From contig CALLAG010000007.1 in NCBI GenBank assembly GCA_938002705.1, forward strand, positions 1 to 7,521: a stretch of 7,521 bases of DNA. The letters are read 5' to 3'. Origin of the DNA: an uncultured Saprospiraceae bacterium (lineage in GTDB: Bacteria; Bacteroidota; Bacteroidia; Chitinophagales; Saprospiraceae). Positions 1-6,033 of this stretch are shown piece by piece. A model generated the notes under the pieces. The model worked only from the letters and a program-made list of their open reading frames with translations. It was not told where the DNA came from and searched no databases. Each line of letters begins with the position of its first letter. Position 1 is the stretch's first letter. The position numbers and the translations under genes are program-made.

Positions 1-285
1 AGTTGTCGCTGTGTTTTTCTTTTGATTGTGGACTGGAAGAACAACGTCAAATGGTGCAGTGTATATTTTGCATGGTTTACTTTTCAGATAAGTACCTAAG
101 CATAGATATAGCTCACCGCTTATTTCTTGATGACCTGATGAGGGAGCTGGAGTCATCCTAAATATCTTGCCACGGATCAGCTCGACCATATGGTCATACT
201 CAAACTTAAGGTAGTCTGCATAAGTATATTGCTCTCCATATTGAGCGATTGGTTCTTTGACTTTGATTTTTAATTTGTCTTCCAT
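1..285 (-). CDS. Uma2 family (DUF820) putative endonuclease, partial
   Basis: This is the N-terminal 95 residues of a minus-strand gene that runs off the left edge of the window. The ATG is at 285-283 and the frame is open to base 1. Residues 20-42 are identical to the same 23-residue block of the neighbouring Uma2 gene. The 'MVELIRGKIF.MTPAPSSGHQ' stretch matches the family's usual 'yElidGe...mpapsp.Hq' N-terminal signature, and the 'APFDVVLP' strand follows. The catalytic half (PD, ExL and K motifs) lies outside the window, so activity cannot be judged. Only 12 bp separate the upstream copy's stop from this start, which implies co-transcription. Uma2 proteins have a PD-(D/E)XK nuclease fold and no settled physiological role. 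Membership is near certain; function is not. Confidence 0.85.
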   Translation of the reverse strand, partial: MEDKLKIKVKEPIAQYGEQYTYADYLKFEYDHMVELIRGKIFRMTPAPSSGHQEISGELYLCLGTYLKSKPCKIYTAPFDVVLPVHNQKKNTATT

Positions 286-297
286 GATAAAAAAATA

Positions 298-903
298 TTA
301 TGATAATTCAGCAAATACTTCTTGAAGTTGTATTTCTAAATCCGGGAATAGAATAGGACTAATAATCTCATCAGCAGTATAGGCTTTTATACGTTGATAT
401 TTTCCATTTTCTAAATAGAAAACTTCTACCAGTTTTTCATTGGGCATGACGATCCAGTATTCTTTGACACCAGCTTCTTCGTAGATGCTGTATTTGTCAT
501 TGAGGTCTTTTTTGGACGTACTTGGTGATAGGATTTCTACTATGAGGTCTGGGGCACCGTTACAACCTGCTTTATCTATTTTGGAGAGGTCACAGATGAC
601 ACATAGGTCGGGTTGGACTACAGTGGTAGAAGTATCTTTCTTTTGGTTATGGATAGGTAAGACTACGTCGAATGGCGCCGGAAATAATTTGCATAATTTA
701 CCTTTAAGGTAGTTTCCGAAAATCCTATTTATCTCACTACTTATTAATTGATGTCCAGAACTAGGAGCTGGCGTCATCTTAAATATCTTGCCACGGATAA
801 GCTCGACCATATGATCATATTCAAACTTGAGATAGTCAGCGTAGGTGTATTCTTGACCGTAGTGAGAAGTTGGTTCTTCTACCGTATTTATATTTTCAGA
901 CAT
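298..903 (-). CDS. Uma2 family (DUF820) putative endonuclease
   Basis: This encodes a 201-residue protein with the PD-(D/E)XK layout of the Uma2 family. From the chosen start, residues 34-50 hold the 'ELIRGKIFKMTPAPSSG' signature, Pro98-Asp99 the 'QPDLCVI' motif, and Glu123 with 126-129 the 'VEILSPST' motif. Lys137 follows ('DKYSIYEEAG') and 148-152 is 'EYWIV'. All expected acidic and lysine residues are present, so the fold looks intact. The ATG at 903 was chosen because it aligns with the start of the tandem paralogue ('MSENINTVEEP' against 'MEDKLKIKVKEP'). A longer in-frame ATG at 948 adds 15 residues with no counterpart and sits inside a palindrome. The gene is first of a two-gene tandem. 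The substrate and biological role are unknown; members are often annotated as restriction-endonuclease-like, but no methyltransferase is nearby. Confidence 0.88.
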   Translation of the reverse strand: MSENINTVEEPTSHYGQEYTYADYLKFEYDHMVELIRGKIFKMTPAPSSGHQLISSEINRIFGNYLKGKLCKLFPAPFDVVLPIHNQKKDTSTTVVQPDLCVICDLSKIDKAGCNGAPDLIVEILSPSTSKKDLNDKYSIYEEAGVKEYWIVMPNEKLVEVFYLENGKYQRIKAYTADEIISPILFPDLEIQLQEVFAELS

Positions 904-927
904 ATATGTTGTTTCAGATAATGGATT

Positions 928-969
928 TGTAATTGAATGCAATTGCATTTACTAATAATCTCAATTACA
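928..969. repeat. Nested inverted repeats upstream of the Uma2 pair
   Basis: A 9-bp perfect inverted repeat, TGTAATTGA at 928-936 and TCAATTACA at 961-969, encloses a perfect 14-bp palindrome, AATGCAATTGCATT, at 936-949. The alternative ATG of the Uma2 gene at 948-946 lies inside the palindrome. If transcription starts further upstream, the leader RNA could fold here. As DNA it could be an operator. AT-rich sequence makes short palindromes common, but the nesting is less expected. Confidence 0.4.
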
Positions 970-993
970 GTTCTTTGTCCTTAGCTTAACATA

Positions 994-1001
994 TAAATAT
1001 A
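994..1001 (-). promoter_or_regulatory. Possible -7 element for the Uma2 pair
   Basis: The minus strand reads TATATTTA, seven of eight positions of the Bacteroidota TAnnTTTG -7 consensus. It lies about 90 bp before the preferred Uma2 start and downstream of the ompH terminator hairpin, which is where a promoter is needed. No TTG-type -33 element is visible at the expected distance, so the call is weak. Confidence 0.2.
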
Positions 1002-1107
1002 GTCTATTTTTTGCAGAAAAATGATGTGATTAGTTATGCGATGAGCGATTATAGAACCACATCTTATGGTTTGATTTCATTTGTAATTCATCATAGCCCC
1101 AAAATAG

Positions 1108-1139
1108 AAAAAGGTGACACTATGCAGCATCACCTTTTT
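1108..1139 (-). terminator. Hairpin terminator of ompH
   Basis: A perfect 10-bp stem, AAAAAGGTGA paired with TCACCTTTTT, encloses a 12-nt loop. It begins 31 bp after the ompH stop codon. On the minus strand the stem ends in a run of five T, as for intrinsic termination. Because the A and T runs are symmetric it could also work in the plus direction, but no plus-strand gene enters from the left. Confidence 0.8.
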
Positions 1140-1170
1140 CAAACTCAATCTCAATATATCTTATTACAAA

Positions 1171-1686
1171 TTACATGCCTAATTTTGCTTTTACTAATGC
1201 CATGACATTTTCTGACTCTGAAGCATGTAGTATAGTACCTGTACTTGTATCGAATATCATTGTATAACCATTCTCTGCACCGACAGCTTCTACTGCTTTT
1301 TTCACACTATCGAGAATAGGTCCTAATATTTCTTCTCTTTTCTTTAGAATCTTATTTTGTACTTCTACTTCGAGAGCCGCTATTTGTTGTTGCTCAGCTC
1401 CAAGCTCAGCTTCTTTTTGTTGCATCTGTACTTTTGATAAAGTCCCTTCATTAGCTTGTTTTACATAAGCCTGGTATTTAGTTTCAAAAGTTTTTACTTT
1501 CTCTTCTCCTTGGGATATTAATTGTTTCTGGTAAGTAGAGATCTCAGTATCCGCTGCTTGTACAGATGGCAGCTCTGCTAGTAAGGCTGCAGAATCTATG
1601 TAGCCAAATTTTTGCGCATTCATAGAGATCGTTGCACATACCATTAATGCTCCAAATAATATCTTTCTCAGTTGGGTAGTCTTCAT
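1171..1686 (-). CDS. OmpH/Skp family periplasmic chaperone
   Basis: This encodes a 171-residue Skp/OmpH-type protein that would hold unfolded outer-membrane proteins in the periplasm on their way to the BAM machinery. Residues 1-24 form a signal peptide (basic 'KTTQLRK', hydrophobic core, cleavage near 'SMNA-Q'). 'KFGYIDSAALLAELP' is the usual first strand and helix after cleavage. Residues about 45-125 are rich in Gln, Glu and Lys with coiled-coil periodicity, matching the tentacle helices. The C-terminal 'GYTMIFDTSTGTILHA...VKAKLG' closes the body. The ATG at 1686 was preferred over one at 1707, which would put seven unneeded residues ahead of the basic signal-peptide start. The gene stands alone with its own promoter and terminator, whereas in many Bacteroidota ompH genes sit next to bamA, so this may be an extra paralogue. 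Confidence 0.9.
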   Translation of the reverse strand: MKTTQLRKILFGALMVCATISMNAQKFGYIDSAALLAELPSVQAADTEISTYQKQLISQGEEKVKTFETKYQAYVKQANEGTLSKVQMQQKEAELGAEQQQIAALEVEVQNKILKKREEILGPILDSVKKAVEAVGAENGYTMIFDTSTGTILHASESENVMALVKAKLGM

Positions 1687-1736
1687 TGTATAAATTTTGA
1701 ATATCATTAGTTTAATTACTTATAATCTTAGAACTG

Positions 1737-1770
1737 CAAATGTAATTCAATGGTTAACATTAACCTTCAA
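1737..1770 (-). promoter_or_regulatory. Bacteroidota-type promoter of ompH
   Basis: On the minus strand, TACATTTG at 1744-1737 matches the TAnnTTTG -7 consensus exactly. A TTG at 1770-1768 lies 23 bp upstream, at the long end of the usual -33 spacing. The -7 element is about 50 bp before the chosen ompH ATG, giving a leader of roughly 45 nt. The spacer contains the inverted repeat GGTTAA-CA-TTAACC at 1752-1765. Confidence 0.55.
1752..1765. repeat. Inverted repeat in the ompH promoter spacer
   Basis: GGTTAA and TTAACC flank a 2-bp centre (CA), placing a dyad between the proposed -33 and -7 elements. A repressor binding here would block the promoter. No regulator is identifiable in the window and the site may be chance in AT-rich DNA. 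Confidence 0.25.
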
Positions 1771-1781
1771 TTTAACCTAAG

Positions 1782-1795
1782 ATTAAAGCTTTAAT
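1782..1795. repeat. 14-bp perfect palindrome upstream of the ompH promoter
   Basis: ATTAAAGCTTTAAT is perfectly self-complementary and sits just upstream of the proposed -33 element, between the receptor stop codon and ompH. It could be an activator or repressor site. It is not followed by a T run on either strand, so it is unlikely to be a terminator. Confidence 0.25.
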
Positions 1796-1847
1796 TCTGT
1801 TTTTGTTAATAATTTGATATAATCTATCCCCCGAATAGGTGAAATTA

Positions 1848-4307
1848 TCATCCATTATACCGCAATGCCAGGATGATATGCCTGCCAGCGCCACTTAATC
1901 CTGATGCAAATGGTCTATAGTAACTGTCTAATAGGTTATGTAGACCTGCATTAATAGACCAGTGATTATTGAGTTTTTTGCTGATATCAAGGTTGATAAT
2001 GTGCCAAGCCGGAGTGCCTGCTTCTGGAGCAAAGTCTGGATTGTCTACACTACCACCGTAATCCTCTATACGCTTCCATAGGTTGTATCTATGTGTAAGA
2101 TTGATATCTAAGAAAGGGTGATTATAGCTAATAGTTGTACTTCCGAATGTAGGTGGGATATGGCCTAATGGTGTCTCGTCACCTTCTTTATTTCTGGCCA
2201 CACCTTTCTGGATATTCAATGAAGTATTGAAAGTAATATTCTCGGATGCATTCCAATTGATCATGGCAGAAAGTCCTTTTATCGTACCACTATTGGCGTT
2301 GACATTAGCAGTGACATTAAGCGTATCGCCAGAAGTAATATAAGTCGATGAGCCATCAGGTAGCAGGAATGATTCTCTTATAATTGCGTCATCCAGTAAG
2401 GTATAATAACCGGTAAGTCCGACGCTTACTTTTTTTAGCTGGTACCCTATGGTTAGTTCAGAATTGAGCACTTTTTCTGATGTCAGATTCGGATTAGGAA
2501 TGGTAATTTCATTTCCATTAACTCTTACTTTGGCTAGGTCATCTACGTTAGGAGCTCTGAAAGCATTACCTATGGAGGTTTTTATTGTTAGGTTGTTTTT
2601 GATATAATTAATTCCAGTTATCCCTACTACTGCACTGTTAGTATTACTTATGCCATCATAGAAGTAATCGGGCCATACAAATGGATCTGAACGATTATAG
2701 TTAAGATCGACCTTCTGTGTTGTCAATCGTATTCCAGTTATCCAGATCAGAGTAGAATCTTGATTCTGTAAGTTATGTTGGATATATATACCAGCGTTAC
2801 TCAGCTGACTGCCTCCACTCGGGTATCTGGTAAGTATATCTTGTGACGATGGGTTATCACCTACTTGGCTAGATGCTGCAGATTGTACATCATTATGATG
2901 CATGTCTATGCCATAGATTATTTTCTGAGATTGATTGAGTTTTTTATTGAAGTCTAATGTCATACTCCATACTTTGACATCTTCTTTTTGCGTCTCTGTG
3001 ATCGGGCTGAATATTCTTCTGCTGATTCTATCTTCATCTATTTTCTGGAATGATGTTATGAGATAAGCTTTGTCAAAAAATAGGTTACGTCCTCTGACGC
3101 TTAGCTTAGGAGCTATGAGTAGTCTATTCTGTGGGCCATAATTCCATTCTGAAAATCTTAGATCTCCAGTCCCTCCATCTGATCTTTCTGATAAGTTGTC
3201 ATAACGTGGGATATCGCTACTCGTGCTATATTGCAGGTTTAGTTCTGCTTTGATATTATCATTGATAGAAGCAACATATTTCTGTAGAAAATCCATCTGG
3301 CTAAATGCTGTTCCGACTTGTATATGTGGGTTAGGATTATCTATGATCTCATCTTCTCCGTCAGTATTAGTTATGACATACTGTGTCCTTAGTCCTGATC
3401 TTGTTCCGAAGCTAGGATAATCTGCTGATCTGTTTTGTCCAGTTCTTAAGTCATCATAATCTGTATATGTGATGCTTGTAAGTACACCCCATTTTCTTTT
3501 TGAGAATGTATGATCTACATGGATTCTTTTCTCTTGATTGGAGCTATTGTATCTTAGGTCGGCATTTAGTTCGTGAGTATATGTACGGGTATCTGAGAAA
3601 TTTAGTAATGGTGATTTTGTTCTGTAATGTATGACGCCTCCTAATGCTTCACTACCGTACATCAGTGATCCTGGGCCAAATATTACTTCTGCTGCTTCAA
3701 GAATATTAGGATCTATCGTAAGAGCATTCTGTAAGTGCCCGCTGCGGTATATGGCATTATTCATCCTTACGCCATCTACGACGAGTAGTACCTTATTAGC
3801 TTCGAATCCACGTAAGACGGGGCTGCCTCCTCCCATCTGAGATTTCTGAATATATGCACCTCCACTTAGTATTAGTGCATCGGCACTATTCTGTGCATGG
3901 CTTTGTCTTATCTCTGCTGCTTTTATTCTGGCTACATTATAGGGGAGCTCTATAGCACGGGCATTGGTTCTACCTACGATGACAACTTCGTCCAGAACTT
4001 TATTATCTGGTGACATCATGATATATCCTGGTCCATATTCTATCTGTGCTAAGCTGAGTTGTGCATCTTGATAGCCTATGTAGCTGAACTTAATGACGGT
4101 GTTCTTATCTAAGTCGGTCTTGTAATGCCAATAACCATCTATATCTGACGTCGCTATTTCGTTTTCGTATTGTATATATACGCCTATAAGTGGTTCTTGA
4201 TTTTCGTCTACGATTGGAATTCTAGCTTGAGAAAAACCAATAGAAGGAAAGCATAAGAATAGTAGACTAAGAAATGGGAAGATGTATTGCGAACGTTGTT
4301 CCTTCAT
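1848..4307 (-). CDS. TonB-dependent outer-membrane receptor, heme/hemoglobin-receptor-like
   Basis: This 819-residue protein is a TonB-dependent transporter of the outer membrane, powered from the inner membrane by TonB-ExbB-ExbD. Residues 1-27 are a signal peptide ending 'GFSQ'. About 29-100 form a carboxypeptidase-regulatory-like domain ('DIDGYWHYKTD', 'IKFSYIGYQ'), and 'DEVVIVG' at 106-112 is TonB-box-like. The plug spans about 120-228 ('VLRGFEANKVLLVVDGVR', 'VIFGPGSLMYGSEALGGVI'). The rest is a 22-strand barrel with FRAP (583-586) and NPNL (605-608), and a C-terminal 'RPFASGLSGAGRH'. Plug and FRAP/NPNL resemble heme/hemoglobin receptors, but no His lies between the two boxes and FRAP-like motifs occur in other receptors, so the substrate is inferred only. 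The last strand ends Tyr-Asn-Gly rather than an aromatic residue. Its start overlaps the upstream kinase gene by 41 bp, which suggests one transcript and coupled translation. Confidence 0.9.
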   Translation of the reverse strand: MKEQRSQYIFPFLSLLFLCFPSIGFSQARIPIVDENQEPLIGVYIQYENEIATSDIDGYWHYKTDLDKNTVIKFSYIGYQDAQLSLAQIEYGPGYIMMSPDNKVLDEVVIVGRTNARAIELPYNVARIKAAEIRQSHAQNSADALILSGGAYIQKSQMGGGSPVLRGFEANKVLLVVDGVRMNNAIYRSGHLQNALTIDPNILEAAEVIFGPGSLMYGSEALGGVIHYRTKSPLLNFSDTRTYTHELNADLRYNSSNQEKRIHVDHTFSKRKWGVLTSITYTDYDDLRTGQNRSADYPSFGTRSGLRTQYVITNTDGEDEIIDNPNPHIQVGTAFSQMDFLQKYVASINDNIKAELNLQYSTSSDIPRYDNLSERSDGGTGDLRFSEWNYGPQNRLLIAPKLSVRGRNLFFDKAYLITSFQKIDEDRISRRIFSPITETQKEDVKVWSMTLDFNKKLNQSQKIIYGIDMHHNDVQSAASSQVGDNPSSQDILTRYPSGGSQLSNAGIYIQHNLQNQDSTLIWITGIRLTTQKVDLNYNRSDPFVWPDYFYDGISNTNSAVVGITGINYIKNNLTIKTSIGNAFRAPNVDDLAKVRVNGNEITIPNPNLTSEKVLNSELTIGYQLKKVSVGLTGYYTLLDDAIIRESFLLPDGSSTYITSGDTLNVTANVNANSGTIKGLSAMINWNASENITFNTSLNIQKGVARNKEGDETPLGHIPPTFGSTTISYNHPFLDINLTHRYNLWKRIEDYGGSVDNPDFAPEAGTPAWHIINLDISKKLNNHWSINAGLHNLLDSYYRPFASGLSGAGRHIILALRYNG

Positions 4308-5454
4308 TGATTTTAGAGCTTTTTACAAATATCTTTCCGCTATGGTAATTTTCAATAATTCTTTTGGCTAAGCTTAGCCCTAATCCCCAACCTCTTTTTT
4401 TGGTTGTAAAGCCAGGGTTGAATACCGTTTTTAGATTAGATGAGCTAATGCCTTTACCAGAATCTGATAGCAAAAGTATGGCTTTATCACCTTCTTTTGA
4501 TAGGCTAATATTGATAGAACCGACACTTTCCATAGCATCTAAGGCATTTCTAAGTATATTTTCTACGACCCAGTCAAATAAGTGAGAGTTGATATCTACA
4601 TATATAGGAGTGTGCTCATCATAGCTAAAGCTGAAGTCGACTTTTTTTGGTGCCCTTCTTTCCATGTATTTAATGCACTCTTGGAGCTCTTCTACGATGT
4701 TAGTTCTTGTAAGGTCAGGCGTGGATCCTATTTTTGAGAATCTATCCGCTACAAGTTCTAATCGCTTCACGTCTTTACCTAATTCTTTGATGACATCTAA
4801 GTTGTCAGGTTGATCTATAGACATCTCTTTGAGATATTGTATCCATCCTAATATTGCTGATATAGGTGTTCCCAGTTGGTGAGCAGTCTCTTTGGCCATG
4901 CCAGCCCATACTCTATTTTGTTCTGACTTTCTCGATGATGCAAATAAGAAATAGGAGAAGAATATAAATGTACTTAAGAGTAGAATCTGCGCTAGCGGAA
5001 ACCATTTTATCAGATAGTACAATCGAGAGTTTTCGTAGTAGATATATTTCCCATATCCAGGCAGACCGAGCTTTGGTTCAAAACCATTTTTTAATAATTT
5101 ATCCACTCTTTTCTTAAGAAATTCTTGATCACGCGTTTCTATATGCCCACCGATGTTGTAACCAACAAAGTTTCCATCTTCACTTTCTGTGATTATAGGA
5201 ATGGATGAATAAAGTTTTTCTGTGACATTACTTGCAAGTAATTTGCCAGGGTTATCATCATCTTCTTTATTAATATCAGATACTTGAGATAGTGAAATGT
5301 CAAGAGCTTCAAGATATATCTCAACGTTAGTATCCTCTCTCTCAGCAAGCTTTTTAGCTAGATATTGTGAGTATACCATACTGATCACCACGATGATGGT
5401 GGCGATTACAGCCAACAATATTTTCCAGCTCGCTTTATTTTTATAAATATCCAT
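4267..5454 (-). CDS. Membrane sensor histidine kinase
   Basis: This is a 395-residue two-component sensor kinase. A transmembrane segment lies at about 11-30 and a second at about 152-172, enclosing a roughly 120-residue periplasmic region. No PAS or HAMP domain is evident. The H-box 'AKETAHQLGTPISAI' places the phospho-acceptor at His192. The ATPase domain has the N-box 'VVENILRNALDAM' (Asn299 and Asn303), the G1 box 'DSGKGIS' (331-337), the F-box 'FNPGFTTKK' and the G2 box 'GWGLGLSLAKRI'. All catalytic boxes are intact. No response regulator is in the window, so the partner is unknown. The gene is the first cistron before the TonB-dependent receptor, which begins inside its last 13 codons. 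It is divergent from tsaE, with 117 bp between. The signal sensed by the periplasmic part is not recognisable. Confidence 0.92.
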   Translation of the reverse strand: MDIYKNKASWKILLAVIATIIVVISMVYSQYLAKKLAEREDTNVEIYLEALDISLSQVSDINKEDDDNPGKLLASNVTEKLYSSIPIITESEDGNFVGYNIGGHIETRDQEFLKKRVDKLLKNGFEPKLGLPGYGKYIYYENSRLYYLIKWFPLAQILLLSTFIFFSYFLFASSRKSEQNRVWAGMAKETAHQLGTPISAILGWIQYLKEMSIDQPDNLDVIKELGKDVKRLELVADRFSKIGSTPDLTRTNIVEELQECIKYMERRAPKKVDFSFSYDEHTPIYVDINSHLFDWVVENILRNALDAMESVGSINISLSKEGDKAILLLSDSGKGISSSNLKTVFNPGFTTKKRGWGLGLSLAKRIIENYHSGKIFVKSSKINEGTTFAIHLPIS

Positions 5455-5484
5455 ATTACTCTACTGCCTGATATTGAACGTAAA

Positions 5485-5506
5485 ATACATATTATAGATT
5501 ATGTAT
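5485..5506. repeat. Inverted repeat between the kinase and tsaE
   Basis: ATACATA at 5485-5491 and TATGTAT at 5500-5506 form a perfect 7-bp dyad with an 8-bp AT-rich centre in the divergent intergenic region. It lies about 30-50 bp before the kinase start, so it could be an operator for either direction. A second, imperfect dyad, GTGATAAT at 5537-5544 and ATTTTCAC at 5552-5559, lies just before tsaE. No strong TAnnTTTG element was found for either gene here. Confidence 0.25.
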
Positions 5507-5571
5507 AAGAACTTCTATCGAGGCATAGCTTCGGATGTGATAATTTTTGAGATTTTCACGTTATTTGACCT

Positions 5572-5991
5572 ATGAATCAAGGATTGACTATAGAACTCAG
5601 ATCACTCGATGGGCTTAGTGGTGTAGTGACTACTCTTTTAGCAGAGAGGGTCCATCCGATGGTCTTGTTTGTAGGTGATCTCGGGACGGGTAAGACGACT
5701 ATGATTAAAGAGATGCTAAGTCAGATGGGCTGTCGAGATCAAGGTAGCAGTCCCAGTTACTCTATTATCAATGAATATGAAGGTTCTGATGGTCCTATAT
5801 ATCACATAGATCTCTACAGGATGAATACAGCTGATGAGACTTTTGCATTAGGGATAGAAGAGATATTATATTCTGGCCGGCCTTGCTTTGTGGAATGGCC
5901 AGAGATAATTATGGATTACTTGGATGGAGAATATCATATTTTGAAAATCAGTATAAAAGAAAATAATTATCGAGAAATTCGATTTAGCTGA
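5572..5991 (+). CDS. tsaE: tRNA t6A biosynthesis ATPase TsaE
   Basis: This encodes the 139-residue TsaE (YjeE) ATPase. With TsaB and TsaD it supports transfer of threonylcarbamoyl to A37 of ANN-decoding tRNAs in the cytoplasm. The Walker A motif 'GDLGTGKTT' is at 35-43, with the catalytic-loop Lys41 and Thr42. 'SSPSYSIINEYEG' at 59-71 corresponds to the family's 'SPTF.l...Y' switch. 'YHIDLYRM' at 77-84 carries Asp80, and 'GIEEILYSGRPCFVEWPE' at 94-111 is the family hallmark with Glu108. Length is typical. The ATG at 5572 is the first in frame and leaves the usual short N-terminus. The gene is followed after 42 bp by the alanine dehydrogenase gene on the same strand, probably one transcript. 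The tsaB and tsaD partners are not in the window. Confidence 0.95.
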   Translation: MNQGLTIELRSLDGLSGVVTTLLAERVHPMVLFVGDLGTGKTTMIKEMLSQMGCRDQGSSPSYSIINEYEGSDGPIYHIDLYRMNTADETFALGIEEILYSGRPCFVEWPEIIMDYLDGEYHILKISIKENNYREIRFS

Positions 5992-6033
5992 TATTTATAC
6001 TTATCTTTTTATATTAATTACCAAAGAATACGT

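Noticed and set aside
298..948. Longer Uma2 reading frame starting at 948
   Set aside because: The extra 15 residues have no counterpart in the tandem paralogue, and the ATG lies within a palindrome; the start at 903 aligns directly with the paralogue's start.
1011..1205. Plus-strand open frame of 64 codons
   Set aside because: It starts on TTG, runs through the ompH terminator hairpin and overlaps the 3' end of ompH on the opposite strand; the protein has no recognisable features.
928..1749. Recurring TGTAATTSA motif (928-936, 1082-1090, 1741-1749, and reversed at 961-969)
   Set aside because: It is tempting as a shared operator, but the motif is short and AT-rich and the positions relative to genes are inconsistent. 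Chance is the simpler reading apart from the paired 928/961 arms.
1824..1838. Small hairpin just after the receptor stop codon (CTATTC-GGG-GGATAG on the minus strand)
   Set aside because: The stem is only 6 bp with one G-T pair, and there is no T run after it, so a terminator call is not supported.
3223..3840. Plus-strand open frames inside the receptor gene
   Set aside because: They are antisense to a well-supported TonB-dependent receptor and show no family motifs.
4364..4585. Plus-strand open frame opposite the kinase ATPase domain
   Set aside because: It is antisense to the conserved N, G1, F and G2 boxes and has no independent support.
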